In this document: positions 1 to 5,331 of the stretch, piece after piece
Layout: each line of letters starts with the position of its first letter
Position numbering within the stretch: position 1 is the first letter of the stretch
Assembly (NCBI GenBank): GCA_900550765.1
Contig: URTC01000136.1
Coordinates: forward strand, 1 to 5,523
Direction of reading: 5' to 3'
Source of the DNA: an uncultured Clostridia bacterium
GTDB lineage: Bacteria > Bacillota > Clostridia > Christensenellales > QALW01
DNA: 5,523 bases
Program-made: the position numbers and the translations under genes
The notes under the pieces: generated by a model
Databases searched by the model: none
What the model was told of the DNA's origin: nothing
Seen by the model: the letters and a program-made list of their open reading frames with translations, nothing else

Positions 1-451
1 TATGGATATGGCGGTTGGCGATAATACAGCCCTCGGTTAAGGTCACCACGCCTTTCGGACCGATGATTGTGATCGGCGCACTGCCGGAAATTTTTCCGCT
101 TTCCCTTACCGGGGGTTTTACCTTTAAAGTAAAGGAATCGGTACGGGAAATTTCCACCTGCGATGCTTTCCGCATGGGGCCTAAAACACGTACATTTTCA
201 ATCGGCCGTAGGGATGGACCTACAATGGTCAGTGTTTCCTTACAAGCATACTGGCCGGGCTGGGAGAGATCCTTCATCGGTGTAAGCTCATAGCCGGCAC
301 CGAAAAGGATATCTACGTGTTCCCGGGTCAGATGAATATGACGGTTGGAAACGCCTACGGGGATGTCGCCGGCGGAATTGGGAACGGTTCCATTCTGTTC
401 ATTTAAAGCTTTGATAACAGCCTCGGTAATTGCTGCAATATTTACGTCCAT
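1..451 (-). CDS. pduL: PduL-type phosphotransacylase, 3' end missing (runs off left edge)
   Basis: This gene encodes the microcompartment phosphotransacylase that exchanges acyl-CoA and phosphate for acyl-phosphate and free CoA, keeping a private CoA pool inside the shell. I translated 150 residues from the ATG at 449-451 with no stop; PduL proteins are usually about 210 residues, so roughly the last 60 are off the window. Residues 1-19 form a short amphipathic helix, followed by a loose linker and then the first metal-binding motif SNRHIHLT (His38, His40). The segment QVEISRTD (Glu100, Arg103) matches the conserved metal/phosphate region, and the second motif NRHIH (His148, His150) ends at the window edge. 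It lies 14 nt after the aldehyde dehydrogenase stop, which fits the dehydrogenase handing it acyl-CoA. The family call is firm; the acyl chain length cannot be told. Confidence 0.95.
   Translation of the reverse strand, partial: MDVNIAAITEAVIKALNEQNGTVPNSAGDIPVGVSNRHIHLTREHVDILFGAGYELTPMKDLSQPGQYACKETLTIVGPSLRPIENVRVLGPMRKASQVEISRTDSFTLKVKPPVRESGKISGSAPITIIGPKGVVTLTEGCIIANRHIH
395..451 (-). other. Candidate encapsulation peptide of PduL (residues 1-19)
   Basis: The first 19 residues (MDVNIAAITEAVIKALNEQ) can form an amphipathic helix with a hydrophobic face of V3, I5, I8, V12, I13 and L16, followed by a Gly/Ser/Pro/Asn-containing linker before the catalytic domain starts near residue 31. N-terminal helices of this kind target PduL to the compartment lumen in known systems. 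The role here is inferred from position and pattern. Confidence 0.65.
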
Positions 452-460
452 TTTTGCAAG

Positions 461-468
461 CTCCTTTA
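461..468 (-). promoter_or_regulatory. Ribosome binding site of pduL, abutting the upstream stop codon
   Basis: On the transcript the TAA stop of the aldehyde dehydrogenase runs directly into AGGAG (TAAAGGAG), with 9 nt to the pduL ATG at 451. This fixes the pduL start and suggests that terminating ribosomes can reinitiate, coupling production of the two consecutive enzymes. Confidence 0.85.
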
Positions 469-1938
469 AATGATTCTAAAACTATCGGCCATTACGCAGC
501 GGCGTTTGCGGGTAAAGCTTCTTGCACTGGTAAGGCCCTCCCCTGTAGGACCGGCGATTGTAAAGGTAGTATGACCCTCGCCGCCAAAGCCAATTCCGGC
601 ATAGCTGGGGGCATTCTTTACAAAGATTGTTGTTTCTACAGCGGAAGCAAATTTGGTAAGGTTATCAATGTTTTTGGAATGCATGTGCGCTGTGTGCCGA
701 TTTCCATGTTCAGCCTTTACGGCTAAATCTACTGCTTCGTCGATAGTATCTACTGTTACGATCGGTAAAATCGGCATCATCAGTTCCTCTTGTACAAAGG
801 GATGTTCAAAGGGCGCCTCACAAATCAGACAGCGCACGTCTGAAGGCAGCGTTTTGCCGTTTTCCAGCATGGCGTAAATCACGGAGGCGTCACGGCCTAC
901 GCATTTGCGGTTTACGGTCTTCTTTATTTTACCGGTCTTTTTATCGGTAACTTCAACCAAAACGATTCCTGCGAGCGTATCGGCTTCTTCCTTTGTAAGC
1001 ATATAAGCGCCGTTTTTCAGCATTTCGGTAATCAGCTGATCCTTGATGCTTCTGAAAGCAAATACCTCTTTTTCGGCAATGCAGGGAAGGTTATTGTCAA
1101 AGGTGCAGCCGTCGATGATGTCTTTGCCGGCCTTGATGATATCAGCCGTATCATCTACGATGACCGGCGGATTCCCCGCACCTGCGCCGATGGCTTTTTT
1201 ACCCGAGGAAAGAACGGCTTTTACTACGCCGGGTCCGCCGGTACATACCAGCAGGCGGATGGCAGGATGGGCATACATCGTTGCAGCGGAATCTAACGTG
1301 GGCTTATCCATGGAAGCAACCAAAACCTTGGGTCCGCCGGCAGAATAACAGGCTCTGTTTACAAGATCTACCGCGTAATTGGAGGTACAGATCGCGCCCG
1401 GATGCGGGTTGAAAACCACGCCGTTTCCGGCGGCGATCATGCCGATACTGTTGCAGATAACGGTTTCTGAGGGATTGGTGCTGGGAGTGATTGCGCCCAC
1501 AACACCAAAAGGCGCCATCTCTACCAGAGTAAGGCCGTTATCACCGGTTTTTGCCTCCGATAGAATATCTTCGGTTCCCGGTGTTTTGTCCGCTACCAGA
1601 ATGTGCTTCAGGCGCTTATGCTCTACGCGGCCCATACCGGTCTCCTTTACGCCGAGCTCGGCAAGTGTCTGCGCTTCTTTACGGGTCAGTTCGCGAATCG
1701 CCGTTATAATCTTCTCACGCTGTTCAACGCTCATGGAGCGTACGGCCTTGTAGCCCTCCTGCGCGGCGGCGATTGCTTCATTCATATCTGAATAGATTCC
1801 GATCAGCTTTCTGCCGTTATATTCCGTACTGGTGTAAGAAAGCGTTCCCTTGCTTTCCGCAGCGGGGCTTCCATTGTTGATGTTGGAAAGGACCTGTCTT
1901 ACAATTTCTTCAATTTGCGATTGTTTTAATTCCGCCAT
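466..1938 (-). CDS. pduP: CoA-acylating aldehyde dehydrogenase, microcompartment type (PduP-like)
   Basis: The product is a 490-residue NAD+-dependent aldehyde dehydrogenase expected to oxidise a short aldehyde to acyl-CoA in the compartment lumen. The N-terminus (residues 2-20, ELKQSQIEEIVRQVLSNI...) is an encapsulation-type helix joined by a Gly/Ser/Ala/Thr linker to the catalytic domain at about residue 40. Recognisable family landmarks are ITPSTNPSET (150-159), the glycine-containing GGPGVV (234-239), GAGAGN (251-256) and NNLPCIAEKE with catalytic Cys286. The C-terminal part has EGLTSARSFTRKRRCV (467-482), also typical of PduP/EutE-like enzymes. Length is normal for the family with the targeting extension. 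The start is backed by GGAGG 7 nt upstream. It sits between the DeoR regulator (20-nt gap) and pduL (14-nt gap). Substrate (acetaldehyde, propionaldehyde or other) is not readable from sequence; pduP is used in the broad sense. Confidence 0.96.
   Translation of the reverse strand: MAELKQSQIEEIVRQVLSNINNGSPAAESKGTLSYTSTEYNGRKLIGIYSDMNEAIAAAQEGYKAVRSMSVEQREKIITAIRELTRKEAQTLAELGVKETGMGRVEHKRLKHILVADKTPGTEDILSEAKTGDNGLTLVEMAPFGVVGAITPSTNPSETVICNSIGMIAAGNGVVFNPHPGAICTSNYAVDLVNRACYSAGGPKVLVASMDKPTLDSAATMYAHPAIRLLVCTGGPGVVKAVLSSGKKAIGAGAGNPPVIVDDTADIIKAGKDIIDGCTFDNNLPCIAEKEVFAFRSIKDQLITEMLKNGAYMLTKEEADTLAGIVLVEVTDKKTGKIKKTVNRKCVGRDASVIYAMLENGKTLPSDVRCLICEAPFEHPFVQEELMMPILPIVTVDTIDEAVDLAVKAEHGNRHTAHMHSKNIDNLTKFASAVETTIFVKNAPSYAGIGFGGEGHTTFTIAGPTGEGLTSARSFTRKRRCVMADSFRII
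1879..1938 (-). other. Candidate encapsulation peptide of the aldehyde dehydrogenase (residues 1-20)
   Basis: Residues 1-20 place hydrophobic side chains L4, I9, I12, V13, V16, L17 and I20 with helical spacing, separated from the dehydrogenase fold by a roughly 20-residue low-complexity linker rich in Gly, Ser, Ala, Thr and Asn. This is the usual layout of PduP-type lumen-targeting helices. Function is inferred by analogy. Confidence 0.75.
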
Positions 1939-1945
1939 GTTGTAG

Positions 1946-1950
1946 CCTCC
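1946..1950 (-). promoter_or_regulatory. Ribosome binding site of the aldehyde dehydrogenase
   Basis: GGAGG on the transcript lies 7 nt before the ATG at 1936-1938, within the 20-nt spacer after the DeoR gene. It is among the best Shine-Dalgarno matches in the window and supports the start that includes the targeting helix. Confidence 0.85.
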
Positions 1951-1958
1951 GAAAAACT

Positions 1959-2732
1959 TTATTTTTCTGTATTTTCGTATACAATTTCCACACCGTTTTG
2001 CTTTAGCCTGTCAAGCCAAAGCTCATTGGGCTTATGTTCGGTTATAATCGTATCCACTTCGTGAAAGCCGCAGACCTTTACAAAGGAGGATTTATCAAAT
2101 TTTGAACTGTCCGCCGCTAAAAGTTTGCGGTTTGCCGATTTAAAAAAAGCTTTTTTGATCTCGGCATCGCGCTCATTGGAATCTGTGATGCCGTTTACGG
2201 CGTCAAGACCCTTGCAGGAGCAAACGGCTAAATCCACATGAAAACCGGCTACCATTTTTTCAGCCTGATAGCCTACCAGGGAGAGACCGCCCTCCTTCAG
2301 CATACCGCCGGTGGAAAGAATATTCCAATCCGCCTTGTTGCACAGCTCCAGCAAAATTTCAATGCTGTTGGTTATCAAGGTAATATTCTTTTTATGAAGA
2401 ATATTTTTGATAACGCACAGCGCCGTTGTACTGGAATCCAGCATGATGTAATCGCCGTCATGGATCATATTGGCGATCAGTGAAGCGATATACTGCTTGC
2501 TTTCCACATTGGTTTGCTTGCGCACATGGAACGGCAGATCAATATTAAAATTGTCATTTTTGATGGCGCCGCCATAGGTCTTGCGGGCCAAACCGTCGTT
2601 ATCCAGCTTTTCCAGATCCCGGCGGATGGTTTCCTCGGTCACCTCAAATTCTTTGCTCAGGTTGGATACCAGAACCTTTCCTTCGGCGGCGAGTTTTGCC
2701 AGTATGGCGTTTCTGCGTTCTATCGCAAGCAT
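1959..2732 (-). CDS. DeoR-family transcriptional regulator
   Basis: This 257-residue protein is a full-length DeoR-type regulator, a cytoplasmic DNA-binding protein usually acting as a repressor released by a phosphorylated sugar or related metabolite. The N-terminus opens with MLAIERRNAIL, then a winged helix-turn-helix at about residues 20-43 with recognition helix TEETIRRDL (32-40) and wing GLARKTYGGA (47-56). The C-terminal sensor domain has the family landmarks LDSSTT (98-103), STGGML (140-145), the segment VDLAVCSCKGLD (166-177), EIKKAF (191-196) and AADSSKF (206-212). It lies inside the operon, 17 nt after the BMC-T stop and 20 nt before the aldehyde dehydrogenase, so it is most simply co-transcribed and could autoregulate. 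Its ligand and operator are unknown; the phosphosugar idea rests on the family. The start fits the family N-terminus and has AAGGTG 5 nt upstream. Confidence 0.95.
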   Translation of the reverse strand: MLAIERRNAILAKLAAEGKVLVSNLSKEFEVTEETIRRDLEKLDNDGLARKTYGGAIKNDNFNIDLPFHVRKQTNVESKQYIASLIANMIHDGDYIMLDSSTTALCVIKNILHKKNITLITNSIEILLELCNKADWNILSTGGMLKEGGLSLVGYQAEKMVAGFHVDLAVCSCKGLDAVNGITDSNERDAEIKKAFFKSANRKLLAADSSKFDKSSFVKVCGFHEVDTIITEHKPNELWLDRLKQNGVEIVYENTEK

Positions 2733-2737
2733 ATATT

Positions 2738-2743
2738 CACCTT
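2738..2743 (-). promoter_or_regulatory. Ribosome binding site of the DeoR gene
   Basis: AAGGTG on the transcript lies 5 nt before the ATG at 2730-2732. It is an imperfect Shine-Dalgarno sequence with short spacing, weaker than those of the BMC-H and dehydrogenase genes, which fits a regulator needed in small amounts. Confidence 0.6.
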
Positions 2744-2749
2744 AATCAA

Positions 2750-3298
2750 TTATAAAATACTGTCCCAAAGCTTTTTGTCGGGGTTGGGAATTACGGAGCT
2801 GTCCAGCAGCATACCGCGATCGCCGGCCTCGTTTACCGCACGGTCAATGGCAGCGGTAACGGCGGAAACAGAGCCCGTCAGAAGCAGGTAGGATTTTCCG
2901 CACATGCCGCGTGCCAGGCGAAGCTCAATCAGGTCGACCATAGCGGTTTTTGCCGCGGCATCAGCGGCAACGATGGCGGTTGCGGCGCTAAAGCTTTCCA
3001 TAACGCCCAGTGCAGCCACGTTCTCCGGCTGTGCGGTTCCGTAGATTGCTGAAAATATCGAGTCATGCGGGTTGCCCAGGACAAAACTGTCGATTACCTT
3101 TTCGGGCTTAAACGCTTTTGCGGCGTCTACCGAAGCTTTTACCGCACTGAGCTCTCCGCTGATAATGACAATATATTTACAGGGGCAGCCAGTCGCGCTT
3201 TCGATTACCTCAACCTCGGCCGTTTTTACCATCAGGTCCGCGCTGGCGATACCGGCAGAAACCGTTGAAAATTCAGCCATTCCAATAGCCTTGCTCAT
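2750..3298 (-). CDS. pduT: PduT-like BMC-T shell protein (tandem BMC domains, cysteine-lined pore)
   Basis: The 182-residue product has two BMC folds in tandem: domain 1 at about residues 4-90 and domain 2 at about 96-182. Such proteins form pseudohexameric trimers in the shell facet. It resembles PduT along its length, including AIGMAEF at the start and SVIPNPDKKLW near the end. PduT of Citrobacter carries Cys38, which binds a [4Fe-4S] cluster at the trimer pore; here Cys38 is present in TGCPCKY, with a second cysteine at position 40, and the matching loop of domain 2 has Cys133 in RGMCGKS. The gene directly follows pduS, its expected electron-transfer partner, with only 16 nt between them. 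The start is supported by AAGGAA about 10 nt upstream and by the family N-terminus. The family call is firm; cluster binding is inferred. Confidence 0.93.
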   Translation of the reverse strand: MSKAIGMAEFSTVSAGIASADLMVKTAEVEVIESATGCPCKYIVIISGELSAVKASVDAAKAFKPEKVIDSFVLGNPHDSIFSAIYGTAQPENVAALGVMESFSAATAIVAADAAAKTAMVDLIELRLARGMCGKSYLLLTGSVSAVTAAIDRAVNEAGDRGMLLDSSVIPNPDKKLWDSIL

Positions 3299-3308
3299 TG
3301 ATTTGTTC

Positions 3309-3317
3309 TTCCTTTCA
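3309..3317 (-). promoter_or_regulatory. Ribosome binding site of the BMC-T gene, abutting the pduS stop
   Basis: The TGA stop of pduS (3315-3317) is followed at once on the transcript by AAGGAA (3309-3314), 10 nt before the BMC-T ATG at 3296-3298. As at pduL, the stop and Shine-Dalgarno are adjacent, which would favour translational coupling of the PduS/PduT pair. Confidence 0.75.
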
Positions 3318-4646
3318 GAGTGTTACTTTTATAAATTTATCGGTTACCTCTGCAACCTTGCCGGCAAAAGGCGTATGAATGTTTACGCCGAGCTTGCCTT
3401 CGGGCGCCTGTGCAACCATCTGACCTGCGGTAACGGCATCGCCCTTCTGTACGGCGGCTTCCGCCGGTGCGCCGATATGCTGGGAAAGCATCAGCTTAAT
3501 GCTTTTAGGCGTAATGGGGATCTCGGTAATCGGTGCGCTTTTATTGTATTGCGTAAGACCAAGCCGTGCAGTGAGCCGCGCATGAGAAACCAGCTTTTGG
3601 CTGCGGAGCTCATCTACCGGTTTCATTTTTGCCTCCGGCATGGAAACGCCGCCCTTCCGCATACCGCCCTTGAATACGCTGATCAGTGTTTGTGCATTCA
3701 GATTCTGGAAACAGGAGTACATCTCGCAAAGTCCGCATCCGGAGCAGAAGAACGTATTTAAGTAGGGCTCAATATTGCCCGTGGCACCGGCGGAAAGTGC
3801 ATTCATAAATTTTGCAGGATCAATCGGATATCCCAGCATATGGCGGGAACATAGCGAGGTACACATGCCGCAGTGGCAGCAGGCAGACATCGCCCGATTG
3901 ACAGAAACCTGCGTGTTGGCTTTCTTTTTTTGTACTACATAATGGGATTTCGGGAGCACGATATAAGCGTTGGAGGTTTTGGTTACCACATCAAATTCCG
4001 TGCAGAGACGCCCGGTCATCGGTCCGCCGGAGACGATCTCGTATTCTTCGATCGTCGGTCCGCCGGCCAGCGCCAACGCCTCGTTTACCGTAATACCCAA
4101 AGGCAGCTTTACCGTAACGGGATTTTTTACCGCGCCGGTTATCGTGCAGTATTTATGGGTTACCGGGCGGTTTTCTTTGATTGCATAATAGATATTGAGC
4201 ATGGTTTCCACATTGTAGACGATGCAGCCAACCTCAATAGGCAGCTTGCCCGCGGGAACCACACGGCCAGTCACTTCGTAGATGGTAATGATTTCATCTC
4301 CCGAGGGATAGACCGGCGGAAGCAGACCGATGCGCGCGTTCTTATCCTGGTAAGAGGGCAGGACTTGTTCAATCGCAGCAATGGCCTGGGTATAATTCGG
4401 TTTTAATGCGACAATGATGTCGCTTGCGCCTACGGCCAGGGCAACCTCGTGCATAGCCTCTAAAATTTCAGAGGCATACTCGGCCATTACCTGACGGTGC
4501 AGCTTTAACAGCGGCTCGCACTCGGCACAGTTAAGGATTATCGTATCAGCCTTTTCATTCAGTTTTGCATAGGAAGGAAAGCCCGCACCGCCTGCACCGA
4601 CAATGCCGCAATCCTTCATAATTGTTGAAAGATCTGTAAGTTTCAT
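3315..4646 (-). CDS. pduS: PduS-like flavo-iron-sulfur protein (RnfC/NuoF-related)
   Basis: The 443-residue product matches PduS, a microcompartment-associated NADH-linked flavoprotein with two [4Fe-4S] clusters. Known PduS proteins act in cobalamin reduction in propanediol compartments, and relatives in other compartments are proposed to move electrons across the shell. The N-terminus has the glycine-rich GIVGAGGAGFPSY (14-26), then NCAECEP (39-45) and YPSGDE (113-118), typical of the RnfC/51-kDa nucleotide/flavin domain. An SLBB-like segment lies around 165-215. Cluster 1 ligands are C256, C259, C262 and C266, with an extra adjacent C257; cluster 2 ligands are C301, C304, C307 and C312. The C-terminal part from about 385 resembles the barrel-sandwich domain of RnfC-type proteins. 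Length is normal. It lies between the BMC-P and BMC-T genes. No transmembrane segment is evident, so it is soluble or shell-bound. Confidence 0.94.
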   Translation of the reverse strand: MKLTDLSTIMKDCGIVGAGGAGFPSYAKLNEKADTIILNCAECEPLLKLHRQVMAEYASEILEAMHEVALAVGASDIIVALKPNYTQAIAAIEQVLPSYQDKNARIGLLPPVYPSGDEIITIYEVTGRVVPAGKLPIEVGCIVYNVETMLNIYYAIKENRPVTHKYCTITGAVKNPVTVKLPLGITVNEALALAGGPTIEEYEIVSGGPMTGRLCTEFDVVTKTSNAYIVLPKSHYVVQKKKANTQVSVNRAMSACCHCGMCTSLCSRHMLGYPIDPAKFMNALSAGATGNIEPYLNTFFCSGCGLCEMYSCFQNLNAQTLISVFKGGMRKGGVSMPEAKMKPVDELRSQKLVSHARLTARLGLTQYNKSAPITEIPITPKSIKLMLSQHIGAPAEAAVQKGDAVTAGQMVAQAPEGKLGVNIHTPFAGKVAEVTDKFIKVTL

Positions 4647-4655
4647 ATTTATATT

Positions 4656-4658
4656 ACC
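4656..4658 (-). promoter_or_regulatory. Weak ribosome binding site of pduS
   Basis: Only GGT, within an A/T-rich leader, is found 9 nt before the pduS ATG at 4644-4646. There is no AGGAG-like sequence in the 23-nt spacer, making this the poorest Shine-Dalgarno in the window. The start is instead chosen because MKLTDLSTIMKDCGIVGAGG fits the family N-terminus. Confidence 0.4.
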
Positions 4659-4669
4659 ATTTTCTTGAT

Positions 4670-4930
4670 TTATAAACCTATGGAGTTATCAACGATACCG
4701 ACAATTGCCGCATCTACCGGCGCGGTATCCATAGCGCACCCGATGCGGGCGGCGCTTCCCGTAGCAACCAGAACGGTTTCTCCGATGCCGGCGCCTACGT
4801 TATCAATGGCAACGATCCGGCCGGATTTTTCCATATTGGAAAACGGCTCGACGATCATAAATTTACTGCCTAAAAGCTTTTCATTTTTTCTTGTGGCAAC
4901 TACACTGCCAACAACTTTACCTACAATCAT
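4670..4930 (-). CDS. eutN: BMC-P vertex protein (EutN/CcmL family)
   Basis: This 86-residue protein belongs to the pentameric EutN/CcmL family that caps the vertices of the compartment shell. The sequence begins MIVGKVVGSVVATRKNEKLLGSK, as expected for the beta-barrel core, followed by AIDNVGAGIGETVLV (41-55), GSAAR (58-62) and IVGIVD (76-81) near the end. All are standard family positions and the length is typical. A closed shell needs far fewer BMC-P than BMC-H subunits, and a strong hairpin separates this gene from the BMC-H gene before it. The pduS gene follows after 23 nt. The start is supported by AAAGGA 9 nt upstream. The Pdu counterpart would be called pduN; the sequence does not separate the two names. 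Confidence 0.95.
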   Translation of the reverse strand: MIVGKVVGSVVATRKNEKLLGSKFMIVEPFSNMEKSGRIVAIDNVGAGIGETVLVATGSAARIGCAMDTAPVDAAIVGIVDNSIGL

Positions 4931-4939
4931 TTTTTACAA

Positions 4940-4945
4940 TCCTTT
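4940..4945 (-). promoter_or_regulatory. Ribosome binding site of the BMC-P gene
   Basis: AAAGGA on the transcript lies 9 nt before the ATG at 4928-4930 and only 3 nt after the 3' foot of the intergenic hairpin. The site is therefore outside the stem but close enough for the structure to hinder ribosome loading. Confidence 0.7.
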
Positions 4946-4948
4946 GGT

Positions 4949-4997
4949 TTTCAGAATTTCCCGGCGGCGCGTCTTCGGCACCGCCGGAAAACTGAAA
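4949..4997 (-). promoter_or_regulatory. Strong intergenic hairpin between BMC-H and BMC-P genes
   Basis: On the transcript TTTCAG-UUUU-CCGGCGG pairs with CCGCCGG-GAAA-UU-CUGAAA. This gives a 7-bp G/C stem (4961-4967 with 4981-4987), one G-U wobble, three A-U pairs, a 2-nt UU bulge and a 6-bp lower stem (4949-4954 with 4992-4997), for 17 pairs around a 13-nt loop. It begins 5 nt after the BMC-H stop codon. What follows is A-rich with no U-tract, so it is not a classical intrinsic terminator. A role as a 3'-end stabiliser, processing site or partial attenuator is more likely. Confidence 0.75.
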
Positions 4998-5002
4998 CAT
5001 TT

Positions 5003-5281
5003 TTACTTAATGGACGGAAGGATCTTTTCCACATCGCCGTGAGGACGGGGAATTACGTGGATTGCAACGACCTCGCCAAGCTTGGCCGCAGCGCTTCCGC
5101 CGGCCTCGGTGGCTGATTTTACAGCGCCTACGTCACCGCGAACCATAACGGATACCAGTCCGCTTCCGATCTTTTCGGTGCCGATGAGAACAACATTTGC
5201 GGCTTTTACCATAGCATCCGCTGCTTCAATTGCGGCAACAAGGCCTCTGGTTTCAACCATACCCAATGCTTCAAGTGCCAT
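5003..5281 (-). CDS. pduA: BMC-H hexameric shell protein (PduA/PduJ-like)
   Basis: This 92-residue single-domain BMC protein forms the hexamers that tile the shell facets. The sequence follows PduA/PduJ closely: [20 protein letters not shown] at the start, the pore loop EKIGSGLV with Ser40 at the position that lines the PduA pore, VRGDVGAVK (47-55), and [14 protein letters not shown] near the end. A small polar pore of this kind passes the diol or sugar-derived substrate in characterised relatives. The gene is the downstream member of a tandem pair; compared with the visible 63 residues of the other copy it differs only at K67 (R), I74 (V) and G82 (N). AGGAGG, 8 nt upstream of the ATG, is the strongest ribosome binding site in the window, fitting high expression. 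Substrate choice cannot be deduced. Confidence 0.97.
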   Translation of the reverse strand: MALEALGMVETRGLVAAIEAADAMVKAANVVLIGTEKIGSGLVSVMVRGDVGAVKSATEAGGSAAAKLGEVVAIHVIPRPHGDVEKILPSIK

Positions 5282-5289
5282 ACTTTTTT

Positions 5290-5295
5290 CCTCCT
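5290..5295 (-). promoter_or_regulatory. Strong ribosome binding site of the BMC-H gene
   Basis: A perfect AGGAGG on the transcript lies 8 nt before the ATG at 5279-5281, in an A/T-rich unstructured context. It is the best Shine-Dalgarno in the window and fits the need for many BMC-H subunits. Confidence 0.88.
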
Positions 5296-5311
5296 AATTT
5301 TATTATATTTA

Positions 5312-5326
5312 CCGCACCCTATGCGG
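5312..5326 (-). other. Short G/C hairpin between the two BMC-H genes
   Basis: On the transcript CCGCA and UGCGG form a 5-bp stem around a 5-nt loop (UAGGG), starting 5 nt after the stop codon of the upstream BMC-H gene. It is followed by an A/U-rich run without a U-tract, so it is at best a weak structural element. Its placement just after a BMC-H stop codon parallels the larger hairpin after the second copy. Confidence 0.4.
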
Positions 5327-5331
5327 GAATT

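Noticed and set aside
1..451. PduL as a broken gene
   Set aside because: The reading frame is open to the window edge and both HxH motifs are intact, so it is cut only by the window boundary.
1379..1753. Plus-strand open frames within the aldehyde dehydrogenase and elsewhere (for example 15-293, 430-726, 3873-4406, 4665-5042)
   Set aside because: All are antisense to strongly supported genes, lack recognisable domains and have no supporting ribosome binding site that I could find; they reflect codon bias of the real minus-strand genes.
3072..3761. Long plus-strand open frame of 229 codons across the BMC-T/PduS junction
   Set aside because: It lies antisense to two clearly recognised genes, spans their junction, shows no family motif, and its composition is that of a shadow frame.
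4647..4669. Three-codon upstream open frame (ATG GTA ATA TAA) before pduS
   Set aside because: It is expected by chance in an A/T-rich spacer and has no ribosome binding site of its own worth noting.
4949..4997. Intrinsic terminator after the BMC-H gene
   Set aside because: The stem is strong but what follows on the transcript is A-rich (ACCAAAGGAUUG) without a U-tract, and the same operon clearly continues with BMC-P, so complete termination is unlikely.
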